In this document: piece after piece, positions 50,001-59,400 of the stretch
Layout of the letters: each line of letters begins with the position of its first letter
Numbering within the stretch: position 1 is the stretch's first letter
DNA from: an uncultured Clostridium sp.
GTDB taxonomy: Bacteria > Bacillota > Clostridia > Peptostreptococcales > Peptostreptococcaceae
Direction of reading: 5' to 3'
NCBI GenBank assembly: GCA_900557165.1
Contig: USRS01000002.1
Location: 23,095-87,094, forward strand
Length of the DNA: 64,000 bases
The notes under the pieces: model-generated
Database searches by the model: none
Told to the model about the DNA's origin: nothing
The model's input: only the letters and a program-made list of their open reading frames with translations
Translations under genes and position numbers: made by a program

Positions 50001-50908
50001 AAACTTTAGAACCAATATTCCCAACTAAGGCATTAGAAGTTAAAGATAAAATAAAAAATATAAGTTTTGTTAGTACTGAAAATAGATTAAAGTCATCTTT
50101 ATCAATTGCTACACCAAAAGTATTTATACCAGCATTCCCAGGAACAAATTGTGAATATGATTCAGCAAGAGCCTTTGAAAGAGCTGGGGCTAAAACTAGT
50201 GTGAAAGTATTCAAAAATTTAACAGACAAAGATATAGAGCAGTCTGTAGATACTATAGTAAATGAAATAAAGACTTCTCAAATAATAATGTTACCAGGTG
50301 GATTTAGTGCAGGAGATGAGCCAGATGGTTCTGGTAAATTTATAGCAACTGTATTTAGAAATCCTAAAATAGCAGAAGCTTTAAATGAATTCCTAACTAA
50401 ACAAGATGGTTTAATGTTAGGTATATGTAATGGATTCCAAGCATTAATAAAATTAGGTCTTGTGCCTTATGGAGAAATTAGAGAATGCAGTGTAGATGCA
50501 CCTACTTTAACTTATAATAATATAGGTCGTCACCAAGCTAAAGTTGTAACAACAAAAATAGTATCTAATAAATCACCTTGGTTAGCAAAAACAGAGATTG
50601 GGGATATGCATACAGTTGCAATATCTCATGGAGAAGGTAAATTTGTTTGTAATGAAAATGAATTTAAACAATTAGTTGAAAATGGTCAAATTGCAACTCA
50701 ATATGTTAATTTAGATGGTGAAGCAACTTATGATATAGAATATAATCCAAATGGTTCATACTTTGCAGTTGAAGGTATAACTAGTATAGATGGTAGAATA
50801 TTTGGTAAGATGGGTCACTCTGAAAGAATAGGTCAACATGTAATGAAAAATATAATAGGAGAAAAAGATCAAAAAATATTTGAATCTGGAGTAAACTATT
50901 TTAAATAA
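47090..50908 (+). CDS. purL: FGAM synthase, single-chain PurL
   Basis: A 1272-residue enzyme combining synthetase and glutaminase in one chain, as in clostridia and proteobacteria, rather than the PurS-PurQ-PurL complex of Bacillus. Segments: DTYWSDHCRHTTF, FKNETHNHPTEIEPFGGAAT, GGKTGRDGCGGATGSS, a second ATP-type region, and a C-terminal amidotransferase with FPGTNCEYDSARAF, the nucleophile in MLGICNGFQAL and the later SHGEGKFV. It is last in the pur operon and ends at a terminator. Confidence 0.98.
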   Translation: MNTTQLQSTTNDTLVIESTVRRVLVEKRAGFDLEAQSLKKDLIESLHIDTIENIRVLNRYDVEDLSEEVFENAAKTIFSETNLDVVYYNELEDINENDRVFAIEYLPGQYDQRGDWAAQCIQIVNEGKRPNISTAKVYVLSGNISDIDFDRIKSYCINPVDSREASLEIPKTLEMEIEVPTSVAILDGFIDFSAEELETFLKKQGLAMTLADLEHVQNYFKNEERRNPTITEIKVLDTYWSDHCRHTTFMTKIEDVKIDNGKYNEIIKEAYEMYLESRKTVYVGRDKDVCLMDIATIAMKELKKDGKLDDLDESEEINACSINVDVNVNGKIEKYLVMFKNETHNHPTEIEPFGGAATCLGGAIRDPLSGRSYVYQAMRVTGSADPRTSLEDTLPGKLMQRKITTEAANGYSSYGNQIGLTTGQVAEVYDEDFVAKRMEVGAVIAAAPKENVIRKRPVAGDIIILLGGKTGRDGCGGATGSSKEHSEESIKTCSAEVQKGDAPNERKIQRFFRNKEVAQMIKRCNDFGAGGVSVAIGEIADSLDINLDLVPKKYDGLDGTELAISESQERMAVAIDKENKERFISLAREENLEATHVATVTDSGYLKMTWNNQTIVNLKRAFLDTNGVKQTTNIHVNKVDEDKTYFENGNVNCEANTIKGKFEKALSDLNICSQKGLVEKFDNTIGANTVLMPFGGKYQATPTQGMVAKIPVLGGETNTSTIMTYGYNPKIGKWSPFHGALYAVVESVCKLVAIGGDYKTTRLTFQEYFEKLGKDATKWGKPFAALLGAYYVQNKLQIPAIGGKDSMSGTFKDINVPPTLVSFAVNTIDADLVVSPEFKKANSTVVVLKTPKLDSKIVDFDALKKNLNKVTSLIKDKKVLASYALGYGGLGEAISKMAFGNKIGFKFDENVDIDKLFISAYGNIVLEMNEEDLSLLDGYDYKVAGKTIEGPSILIKNERISLKELYAKFEETLEPIFPTKALEVKDKIKNISFVSTENRLKSSLSIATPKVFIPAFPGTNCEYDSARAFERAGAKTSVKVFKNLTDKDIEQSVDTIVNEIKTSQIIMLPGGFSAGDEPDGSGKFIATVFRNPKIAEALNEFLTKQDGLMLGICNGFQALIKLGLVPYGEIRECSVDAPTLTYNNIGRHQAKVVTTKIVSNKSPWLAKTEIGDMHTVAISHGEGKFVCNENEFKQLVENGQIATQYVNLDGEATYDIEYNPNGSYFAVEGITSIDGRIFGKMGHSERIGQHVMKNIIGEKDQKIFESGVNYFK

Positions 50909-50923
50909 AATGTGAAATAATAA

Positions 50924-50968
50924 AGCTATCACAAAATGATTTTAAATTATTATGTGATAGCTATTTTT
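50924..50968 (+). terminator. Terminator of the pur operon
   Basis: AGCTATCACA pairs with TGTGATAGCT around a 19-base loop, followed by T5. Confidence 0.88.
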
Positions 50969-51049
50969 ATAAGTTTTGAATTATAATTTAGTATCAAATA
51001 AATTTTAGATTGGTGGAGGAAGTGCCTATAAGTGGCATAAATAAATACT

Positions 51050-52621
51050 ATGAATGATAGTAAAGAAAGATTAATTGAAATCAGTAAAATTCTAGCTAAG
51101 CATGATATAGTTCATGGGGTAAACCCTGAAAAATTAAAAATAATTTTAGAAGAATTGGGACCTACTTTTGTAAAACTTGGGCAAATTATGTCCATGCGTA
51201 CAGATATGTTACCAGAGAGTTATTGTGAAGAACTTACAAAACTTAGAGCTGATGTAAAACCGATGACAAAAGAAGAGATAGAAGAAGTATTAACACAAGC
51301 TTATGGAGCTAATCCGTATGAAAATTTTAAAACCTTTTATGATGAGCCTTTAGGATCTGCATCTATGGCTCAAGTTCATAAGGCTATACTTAAAAATGGA
51401 GAAGTTGTTGTAGTTAAAATTCAAAGGCCTGGAATTATGGAAACTATGTCAAGAGATATGTCATTGCTTAGAAAGGCCACCAGCTTATTAACTTTTGTCA
51501 ATGTAGGTGGTGGAGCATTAAATTTTAATACAATTTTAGATGAAATGTGGAAAGCATCAATACAAGAACTTGATTTTATGCATGAAATTAGTAATGCTCA
51601 AGAATTCTATAAATTAAATAGTGAAGTTCCTTGTATATCTTGTCCAAGAGTTTATCCATGTATAAGTACACCTCAAGTTCTTGTAATGGAGTTTATAGAA
51701 GGTGTACAAATAGATAATATAAGAAAATTAAAGTACTTAGGATATGATTTGAAATTACTTGGTAATCGCTTAGCAGAAAATTACGGTAAACAAATTCTTG
51801 AAGATGGATTTTTCCATGCTGATCCTCATCCAGGCAATATAAAAATAAGAGATGAAGAAATCGTGTGGATTGATATGGGCATGATGGGGAGAATTTCTAT
51901 TAGAGATAGACAATTATTAAAAAAGACTGTAGTTGCCATAGTAGAAAAGGATGCATCAGATATAAAGGATATTCTTCTAACAGTAGGTGATTACAAAGAA
52001 AGAATTAATCACCCAAGACTTTTAGAAGATATTGATGAACTACTTATCAAATATGTGGATGCAGATATGGCATCTATAAATTTAGGAGAATTGCTTGATG
52101 CTATATTGAGTGTGGCGAAGAATCATAATATAACAATGCCTAAAGGAATAAGTATGTTCTCTAGAGGCATTATGACTGTACAAGGAGTAGTTTTACTTTT
52201 AAATCCAGATATAAGTGTTATAGATATTATGGCTATGCAAATGTCAAAAGATATATTTAGTGAATTTAGCTTTATGAATGATGCAAAAGATAAGACTAAA
52301 TCATTAATTTTTTCGAGTCGTAAGGCGATAGATGTTCCTACTTATGTTTCTGATTTACTTAAGATGACGGTGAGGGGGCAAAGCAAAGTAAATATTGAGA
52401 TAACTGGTTCAGAAGAGCCTCTAAGAAAAATTGATAAAATGATAAATAAAGTGATAATATGTATTTTAATATCAGCCTTATTAATTAGCTCAAGTTTAAT
52501 ATGTTCAAATCAAATTAATATTAGTAGATTTACCCTACCTTTTTTAGGATTAGCTGGATTTGGACTTGCACTTTTTTTTAGTATATTTTTATTTTTTATT
52601 ATTTTAAAAAAGAAGTTTTAG
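51050..52621 (+). CDS. ABC1/UbiB-family atypical kinase-like protein
   Basis: A 523-residue member of the AarF/UbiB/ADCK family. Characteristic segments: the N-terminal LGPTFVKLGQIMSMRTDMLP (KxGQ motif), an Ala-rich loop DEPLGSASMAQVHKA replacing the glycine-rich loop, catalytic FFHADPHPGNIKI, and WIDMGMMGRIS in place of DFG. Two C-terminal membrane helices lie near residues 465-485 and 493-518. The role in an anaerobe without evident quinone genes here is unknown. The start is awkward: GGAGGA at 51015-51020 is 29 bases before the ATG, and an 11-codon GTG frame between them ends across it. Upstream extension in frame is blocked by a stop at 51038. Confidence 0.9.
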   Translation: MNDSKERLIEISKILAKHDIVHGVNPEKLKIILEELGPTFVKLGQIMSMRTDMLPESYCEELTKLRADVKPMTKEEIEEVLTQAYGANPYENFKTFYDEPLGSASMAQVHKAILKNGEVVVVKIQRPGIMETMSRDMSLLRKATSLLTFVNVGGGALNFNTILDEMWKASIQELDFMHEISNAQEFYKLNSEVPCISCPRVYPCISTPQVLVMEFIEGVQIDNIRKLKYLGYDLKLLGNRLAENYGKQILEDGFFHADPHPGNIKIRDEEIVWIDMGMMGRISIRDRQLLKKTVVAIVEKDASDIKDILLTVGDYKERINHPRLLEDIDELLIKYVDADMASINLGELLDAILSVAKNHNITMPKGISMFSRGIMTVQGVVLLLNPDISVIDIMAMQMSKDIFSEFSFMNDAKDKTKSLIFSSRKAIDVPTYVSDLLKMTVRGQSKVNIEITGSEEPLRKIDKMINKVIICILISALLISSSLICSNQINISRFTLPFLGLAGFGLALFFSIFLFFIILKKKF

Positions 52622-52692
52622 ATTATAAAAATATAAAAACTGACATATAAATTTTAGTAGTTAAAATTAACAAACTTGTAATAAAAAACATA

Positions 52693-52722
52693 TTGAAAGG
52701 TTATAAATTGCTCATGTATACT
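52693..52722 (+). promoter_or_regulatory. Putative promoter of the polysaccharide deacetylase gene
   Basis: TTGAAA 52693-52698, 18-base spacer, TATACT 52717-52722. Confidence 0.6.
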
Positions 52723-52795
52723 TAATAGGTCGACAAATAATAACAAAATAATTATGAAGATATTAAAAATTTATATTGAATGATTGAGGGAGAAT

Positions 52796-53677
52796 ATGAG
52801 CAATAAAAAAGTAAATGTAAAAAAAGCGATATTAATTATTATTGCCTGCATAACTATTACTGGAATAGTTAGTACAACTTGGGCTTATGTAGACAATCAA
52901 AAGAAAATCAAAGCAGAACAATTAAAAATTGAAGAAGAAAAAAGAAAAGCAGAAGAAGAAAAGAAAAAGTATACAGTTGGTACAAGTCATGAAGGTAAAA
53001 AGTACTCTTATGATGCAAGTGTTGTAGCAGAAAAACTTAAAAAATATGATTATTCTAATAATGGAGAGAAAATAGTATTCTTGACATTTGATGATGGAAC
53101 ATCTACAACTAATACTCCAAAAGTATTAGATATACTTAAAAAAGAAGGTGTAAAAGCCACTTTCTTTATAACAGGACAAAATGTAGAGTATGGTGGAGAA
53201 AAAGCTAGAGATCTTATAAAACAAGAATTTAATGAAGGTCATGCTATAGCAAATCACTCATATACACATGATGTTAAAAAATTATATCCTAATAGAGTAT
53301 TAGACATTGATGCTTTTAAAGCAGATTTCGAAAAAAATGATAAAATGTTAAAAGAAGTATTAGGTAAGTATTTCTCGACTAGAGTAATAAGATGTCCAGG
53401 TGGATACGGTTCATGGAAAGGTATGGAACCATTAGATGAATATTTAGATGAGAATAAAATGATATCAATTGACTGGACTTCTTTAAATGCAGATGCAGAA
53501 GGTAAAAAGAAAAATGCTAAAGAATTAGCAAATTATGCTATTAAAACTTCTGAAGGTAAAGAAATGGTAGTTCTTTTAATGCATGATACTTATGGAAAAG
53601 AAGAAACAGTTAAAGCTTTACCAGCTATAATAAAATACTTCAAAGATAATGGATATGAATTTAAAACTCTTTCATAA
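52796..53677 (+). CDS. Membrane-anchored polysaccharide deacetylase (NodB domain)
   Basis: A 293-residue enzyme, probably acting on peptidoglycan N-acetylglucosamine (PgdA-like). One membrane segment at about residues 12-32 is followed by a charged helical spacer rich in Lys/Glu and then a NodB domain. Motif 1 is TFDDGTS, motif 2 the metal-binding HSYTHD, motif 3 RCPGGYGSW, and the late MHDTYG supplies the last histidine. A TTG at 52784 extends the frame by four residues, but GAGGGAG at 52786-52792 fits the ATG at 52796. Such deacetylation often gives lysozyme resistance; that role is inferred. Confidence 0.92.
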   Translation: MSNKKVNVKKAILIIIACITITGIVSTTWAYVDNQKKIKAEQLKIEEEKRKAEEEKKKYTVGTSHEGKKYSYDASVVAEKLKKYDYSNNGEKIVFLTFDDGTSTTNTPKVLDILKKEGVKATFFITGQNVEYGGEKARDLIKQEFNEGHAIANHSYTHDVKKLYPNRVLDIDAFKADFEKNDKMLKEVLGKYFSTRVIRCPGGYGSWKGMEPLDEYLDENKMISIDWTSLNADAEGKKKNAKELANYAIKTSEGKEMVVLLMHDTYGKEETVKALPAIIKYFKDNGYEFKTLS

Positions 53678-53689
53678 TAAATATATTAG

Positions 53690-53721
53690 AAAGCACTTTC
53701 TCGCATAGAAAGTGCTTTTTA
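53690..53721 (+). terminator. Terminator after the deacetylase gene
   Basis: AAAGCACTTTC and GAAAGTGCTTT form an 11-bp stem, then T-rich sequence. Confidence 0.92.
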
Positions 53722-53784
53722 GTTGTAAGGAAATTTTATATAATAATTAGCATAGAAAGAAAAATAGAAAAAAAATTCAAAAAA

Positions 53785-53826
53785 TTATCACTCATAGCTT
53801 GACAGTGCTAACAAAAAGACTATAAT
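53785..53826 (+). promoter_or_regulatory. CIRCE element with embedded promoter upstream of hsp20
   Basis: CIRCE: TTATCACTC, nine bases, CAGTGCTAA (53785-53811). The -35 box TTGACA (53799-53804) straddles spacer and right half, and TATAAT (53821-53826) follows after 16 bases. HrcA bound here would cover the -35 directly. Confidence 0.92.
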
Positions 53827-53892
53827 AATAAGTAAGAAAACAAACAAAGAGCAAATCAGAATACATAAACAAAAATAATTTAAAGTTAAAAG

Positions 53893-53924
53893 TTATCTTT
53901 TACTTAACTAAAGTAAGAAGATAA
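53893..53924 (+). promoter_or_regulatory. Leader hairpin in the hsp20 mRNA
   Basis: TTATCTTTTACTT pairs with AAGTAAGAAGATAA (one bulge) just before GGAGG at 53931. There is no T-run, so it is not a terminator; it may stabilise the mRNA or sense temperature. Confidence 0.55.
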
Positions 53925-53943
53925 TTGTAAGGAGGAATTAATT

Positions 53944-54381
53944 ATGAAATTAGTACCAAGAAACAATAATTTAGGATTTAGTTTATTTGATAATATGTTT
54001 GATGATATGTTCAGAGATCCATTCTTTACGAACAGTAATAATACAAAACTTATGAAAACTGATATCCAAGAAAAGGATAATAACTATATTTTAGATATGG
54101 ATTTACCAGGATACGAAAAAGAAGATATAAAAGCTCAACTTAAAGATGGATATTTAACAATAACAGCACAAAAAAATACTTCAAATGACGATAAAGATGA
54201 AGAAGGTAATTATATAAGAAGAGAAAGATATTGTGGTAAATGTTCAAGAAGCTTTTATGTAGGAGATAGTATAAAAGAAGAAGATATAAAAGCAAACTTT
54301 AATAATGGTATATTAGAGTTAACATTTCCTAAAGAAGTAGAACAGAAAGCAGAAGAAATGAAATATATTACTATTGATTAG
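53944..54381 (+). CDS. Small heat-shock protein, Hsp20/alpha-crystallin family
   Basis: A 145-residue holdase chaperone similar in length to clostridial Hsp18. A Phe/Asp-rich N-terminus (FDNMFDDMFRDPFF) precedes the alpha-crystallin domain: YILDMDLPGYEKEDIKAQL, YIRRERYCGKCSRSFYV, and the signature NGILELTFPKE. It has its own CIRCE-type promoter, so HrcA control is predicted. Confidence 0.95.
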   Translation: MKLVPRNNNLGFSLFDNMFDDMFRDPFFTNSNNTKLMKTDIQEKDNNYILDMDLPGYEKEDIKAQLKDGYLTITAQKNTSNDDKDEEGNYIRRERYCGKCSRSFYVGDSIKEEDIKANFNNGILELTFPKEVEQKAEEMKYITID

Positions 54382-54403
54382 TAATATAAATTTTTGAATT
54401 TGC

Positions 54404-54447
54404 CTAGCACTCAATAGTTGACAGTGCTAACAAAACGGTCCTATAAT
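54404..54447 (+). promoter_or_regulatory. CIRCE element with embedded promoter upstream of htpG
   Basis: CTAGCACTC, nine bases, CAGTGCTAA (54404-54430). TTGACA (54418-54423) lies inside the element and TATAAT (54442-54447) follows after 18 bases. Confidence 0.92.
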
Positions 54448-54484
54448 TAAAATGGGAATAAATAAAAATGTAAATTAAAAACTT

Positions 54485-54524
54485 TAAAATGCAAGGTTGT
54501 TTATTTCCCACACCTTGCATTTTA
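54485..54524 (+). promoter_or_regulatory. Leader hairpin in the htpG mRNA
   Basis: TAAAATGCAAGGT pairs perfectly with ACCTTGCATTTTA around a 14-base loop, between the CIRCE promoter and htpG. The following sequence is only moderately T-rich, so attenuation, processing or stabilisation are all possible. Confidence 0.65.
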
Positions 54525-54563
54525 TTATATTATACAAAAGGGTTAAACTGAAGGAGGATAAAT

Positions 54564-56432
54564 ATGGCAATGCAAAAAGGTTGTATATCAATTGATACAG
54601 AAAATATATTTCCAATAATTAAGAAATGGTTATACTCAGATAAGGATATTTTTATAAGGGAATTAATTAGTAATGGTTGTGATGCTATAAGTAAATATAA
54701 AAGATTAGTTTCTCTTGGGGAAGTTAAACAATCAGAAGATGAAAAATATAAAATTACAGTATCAGTAAGTAAAAAAAATAAAACTATAAAATTTGATGAT
54801 AATGGTATAGGAATGACAGCTGAAGAAGTTGATAAATATATAAATCAAGTTGCTTTTTCAGGAGCTGAAGATTTCTTTAATAAATATAAAGATAAAATGG
54901 AAGACACTGATATTATAGGGCATTTTGGACTAGGATTTTATTCAGCATTTATGGTATCAGATAAAGTAGAAATAGATACACTATCATTTAAAGAGGGAGC
55001 TGAAGCTGTAAGATGGATTTCAGAAGGTACAACAGAATATGAAATAACACCATCTGATACTAGAACTACTAGGGGGACTACAATAACACTTTTCCTTGCA
55101 GAAGATAGTGAAGAATTTTTAGATGAATACCATGTAAGAAGTATAATAAATAAATATTGTTCTTTCTTACCTGTTGAAATATATTTGGAAGATGAAGATA
55201 AAGAAGTAAAAGAAAATGAAGAAAAAGTAGAAGAGAAAGCTTTAAATGATACTAATCCGTTATGGTTAAAATCACCTAAAGATTGTACAGATGAAGAATA
55301 CAAAGAATTCTATAAAAAAGTATTTAATGTATTTGATGAACCACTATTTTGGATTCATTTAAATGTGGATTATCCATTTAATTTAAAAGGAATTCTTTAC
55401 TTCCCTAAATTAAATAATGAGTTTGAATTAGTAGAAGGAAAAGTTAAACTTTATAATAATCAAGTATTCGTAGCAGATAACATAAAAGAAGTTATACCAG
55501 AGTTTTTATTATTGTTAAAAGGTGTAATAGATTGCCCAGATTTACCTCTTAATGTTTCAAGAAGTTTCTTACAAAATGATAGAGATGTAAGCAAAATATC
55601 TAAGCATATAGTTAAAAAAGTTGCAGATAAACTTAAATCTTTATGCAAGAATAATCGAGAAGAATACGAAAAATTCTGGGATGATATACAAATATTTATT
55701 AAATTTGGTTGCTTAAAAGATGAAAGTTTTTATGATAAAGTAAAAGATTATATCTTATATAAAGATATAAATGGCAAATATATAACATTAACAGATTACT
55801 TAGAATCAGCAAAAGAAAAACATGAAAATAAAGTATTTTATGTAAATAATGTTGATCAACAATCTCAATATGTTAAATTATTTAAAGATTATGATTTAAA
55901 TGCAGTTGTATTAGATAGTACAATTGATAATAACTTTATATCATTTATAGAATATAAAGAAATGGGAATTAAATTCAAGAGAATAGATTCAGATTTATCA
56001 GATGTTTTGAAAGACAAAGATAATGAAGAAAATAAGGAAGATGATGAAAAAATAATTTCATTATTTAAAGATATAATTGGAGATAGAGTTGAAAAATATT
56101 TAGTAGAAAGTCTTAAAAATGAAGAAACACCAGCTATGATTTTAGTATCAGAAGAATCTAGAAGAATGATGGAAATGCAATCTAGATTTGCTGGAATGGA
56201 CTTTGGAATGAATTTAAAAGAAGAAAAAACTCTTGTTATAAATAATAACAATCTATTAGTTAAAAAATTAGTTTCATTAAAAGATAATGAAGATAAAAAA
56301 GAAGAAATAAATGTAATTTGTAATCAAATAGTAGATTTAGCTCTTCTTGCAAATAAAGAATTAAATGCTGAAGAATTAGATTTATTTATAAAAAGAAGCA
56401 ATTCTCTAATGAGTAAAGTAATATCTCTATAA
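54564..56432 (+). CDS. htpG: Molecular chaperone HtpG (Hsp90)
   Basis: A 622-residue ATP-dependent chaperone. GHKL ATPase motifs: IRELISNGCDAI, DDNGIGM, IIGHFGLGFYS and TTRGTTITLFL. The catalytic arginine region of the middle domain is in LPLNVSRSFLQ. The canonical Asn-Ala of ELISNAxDA is Asn-Gly-Cys-Asp here, a mild variant. GAAGGAGG precedes the start. CIRCE control is unlike Bacillus subtilis, where htpG is outside the HrcA regulon. Confidence 0.97.
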   Translation: MAMQKGCISIDTENIFPIIKKWLYSDKDIFIRELISNGCDAISKYKRLVSLGEVKQSEDEKYKITVSVSKKNKTIKFDDNGIGMTAEEVDKYINQVAFSGAEDFFNKYKDKMEDTDIIGHFGLGFYSAFMVSDKVEIDTLSFKEGAEAVRWISEGTTEYEITPSDTRTTRGTTITLFLAEDSEEFLDEYHVRSIINKYCSFLPVEIYLEDEDKEVKENEEKVEEKALNDTNPLWLKSPKDCTDEEYKEFYKKVFNVFDEPLFWIHLNVDYPFNLKGILYFPKLNNEFELVEGKVKLYNNQVFVADNIKEVIPEFLLLLKGVIDCPDLPLNVSRSFLQNDRDVSKISKHIVKKVADKLKSLCKNNREEYEKFWDDIQIFIKFGCLKDESFYDKVKDYILYKDINGKYITLTDYLESAKEKHENKVFYVNNVDQQSQYVKLFKDYDLNAVVLDSTIDNNFISFIEYKEMGIKFKRIDSDLSDVLKDKDNEENKEDDEKIISLFKDIIGDRVEKYLVESLKNEETPAMILVSEESRRMMEMQSRFAGMDFGMNLKEEKTLVINNNNLLVKKLVSLKDNEDKKEEINVICNQIVDLALLANKELNAEELDLFIKRSNSLMSKVISL

Positions 56433-56440
56433 AATAAATA

Positions 56441-56479
56441 AAAAAATCACCTTAGGATTATTCCTAAGGTGATTTTTTT
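56441..56479. terminator. Bidirectional terminator between htpG and the RND gene
   Basis: AAAAAATCACCTTAGGA pairs with TCCTAAGGTGATTTTTT, serving both convergent genes. Confidence 0.93.
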
Positions 56480-59400
56480 AATCCGTTTCAGCAAAGGCAA
56501 TTTCTTTTAATTCTTTGCTACGATGGAATATATCATATAAAGTTGGAACAATAAATAAAGTTAGTAATGTTGCATATGTTAAACCACCTATGGTAACTAT
56601 AGCTATTGCTTGTGATATTTCAGAACCCATACCTACACCAAGTGCCATAGTAGACATGGCTAATATGGTTGTTAAAGCAGTCATAAGTATAGGTCTAATA
56701 CGAGTTCGTCCAGCCTCAACAAGGGCATCTTTTTTATTTAAACCACTTATACGAAGTTGATTAACATAATCTACAAAAACTATACCATTATTAACAACTA
56801 TACCTGCAAGTACTAAGAATCCAAGCATTGAAATAACGCTTAATTCTTTACCGGTAATAAGTAGTGCCAATAATCCACCTGTAAAAGCAAGTGGTATAGT
56901 GAACATTACTATAAATGGAGATAATAATGATTGGAATTGAGCTACCATTATTAAATAAATAAATAAAATAGCAAGAGCAATCATCTTAATTAAATCTGAT
57001 AAAGCTTCATTTATAGATTCAGTCTCACCAGTTAACTCAATAGTATATCCATCAGGTGTTTTGTATTTATCTAGTTTTGATTGAATTTTTTTACTCACTA
57101 AACCTATATTATGATTTTTATCAATATCTGCTGTAACTGATATATATCTAGTTTGGTTATTATGATTTATAGAAGTTGGAGTAGTAGCTTCTTTCACAGT
57201 GCAAATATCTGTTAGTTTAACTGTTTTAGATTCTGTATTTTCTGGATTTTTTAAATCTAAATCTTCTAAGTCTTCTAAACTTGAAGTATTATGATTAACT
57301 ATTATTACAGGATAATCATTGGAATCTATTGTTAAAGTTGTAGAAGTTGTCTTAGTTGATAATTTAGAAGAAACTTGTTGGAAAACTTGAGCTACTGTTA
57401 AGTTATGTTCCATAGCTTTGTTTTTATCAATAATAATTCTTTCTTCTTTTGTGTTTGCATCAATACCACCATACACGTTGGTAGTACCCTTTACATTTGA
57501 CACTAATTTTACTAAATCATTAGATATATCTTTAAGTTTGTCGAGATTATCGCCTTTAACCATGATATTTATACCAGAACCACCTAATGAAGTTGTATCC
57601 ATAGATGAAGAAGAAACAGAAACTTCACAATCTAGAGATTTTGTTTTTTTCTTGATTTCTTCAGCAATTTCATCATTAGTATGTTTTTTATTTTCTTTTA
57701 AAAGAATATATGCAGAAAAATTATTTGAATTACTAGATGAAGAACTAAAAGACATTGATGTGGAAGAGTCCATTGCACCTATACCTTCAACATCATTAAT
57801 TTTTAAAACCTCTTTAACAACTTTATCTGTAATTTTCCTAGCATCTTCTTTAGATAAATCATTGTCTATATTAATTGTTGCTGTCATCTGTGGTGAATCC
57901 ATCTGTGGCATAAATGAAGTTCCCATTTTAGTAACAGCAAATCCACATAATACAAATAAAATTAAAGCAAAACCTAAAACTACAAATTTAAATTTTAAAC
58001 AAAGTTTTAGTAATTTTTCATAAGTATTAACCATTTTATCAAATAAAGGATGTGATTTTTCATCCACTTTTGATAATAAATTAGATGCCATACAAGGTAC
58101 TAAAGTTAAAGCAACTATCAAGCTTGCAATTAAGGAATAGGCAATTGTAAGACCCATATCTGAAAAGAGTTCTCTAGTCAATCCTTCAGTAAATACAATT
58201 GGCAAGAAGACACAAATTGTAGTTAAAGTTGAAGCAAAGATTGCGCCAGAAACCTGTTTAGCTCCAATTACAGCAGCTTTAAACTTATTTATACCTTGAT
58301 TTCTAAGTCTATATATATTTTCTATAACAACTATACTGTTATCTACCAACATTCCCACACCAAGTGCAAGGCCAGAAAGAGATATAATATTTAATGTAAC
58401 ACCACTAAAATACATTAAAACTATGGCAAATAATAAACTTATAGGGATACTAAAAGCTATTACAAGAGTAGGTTTTAAACTTTTTAAAAATACTAGTAAA
58501 ATTAAAATAGCTAAAATACCACCATAAATTAAGTTATCTAATACACTAGATATAATAAGGTTTATATAAACGCCTTGATCCATCAAAGATAAAACATGTA
58601 ACTTTTTATTACTATTATTTAATTCATCAATTGTATCATTAATTTCATTACACACTTTTGTTGTAGATGATGTACTAGTTTTTTGTATAGATAACATAAC
58701 ACCAGGATTTCCGTTTATATTAGTATAGCTATCTTTTGAATTATCAGATACTTTTACATTAGCTATATCCTTTAAATAAACATCACCAATACCATCCATG
58801 GAAAATAAAATAAGATTTTTAACCTCATCTATAGAAGAGAATTTATCTCCAACCCTTACAGAGTATTCTGTTTCATTATCAGAAACATATCCTGCAGGCA
58901 TAGAAAAATTTTCTGCTGTCAAAATTTGATTGATAGTATCTGGGGTAATTTTATCTGTTATATCTGCAGAATCTAGGGCTTTTTGTCTAGATTCATCTAA
59001 TTGAGTTTGAGTTTTTTCTAGCTCGGCTTCACTTAAAGAAAGTTGTATAGTAGCTTTTGTAAATTCTTGAGAAAGTTTAAGCTTGGCACTTTCTAATTCT
59101 TCTTGCTGTTTTTTTAAAGTTTCAAGAGAATCAATAGCATTCATACCTTGACTAGTATTAGAAAGTAATACTTCTAGTGATGATATAATATTTTCTAAGT
59201 TTACAATTTCTTCTTCTACTTGTGTTTTCTCTACAGTAGAATTAGAAGAAAGTGTGTTAAGTTGCTTTTTAAAATTATTTAATTTTGATTTGGTATCGTT
59301 TAGGGATGTCGTAGTCGTTGTTATGTATTTTTCCAAATCACTTTTATTAGAGTTCGTAGTATTTAAAATACCAGACATACTTTCTAGTTGATTGATACTA

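Noticed and set aside
57418-58023. A 201-codon open frame on the plus strand
   Set aside because: It is antisense to the RND gene, with low-complexity Leu/Ser/Phe composition and no initiation signal.
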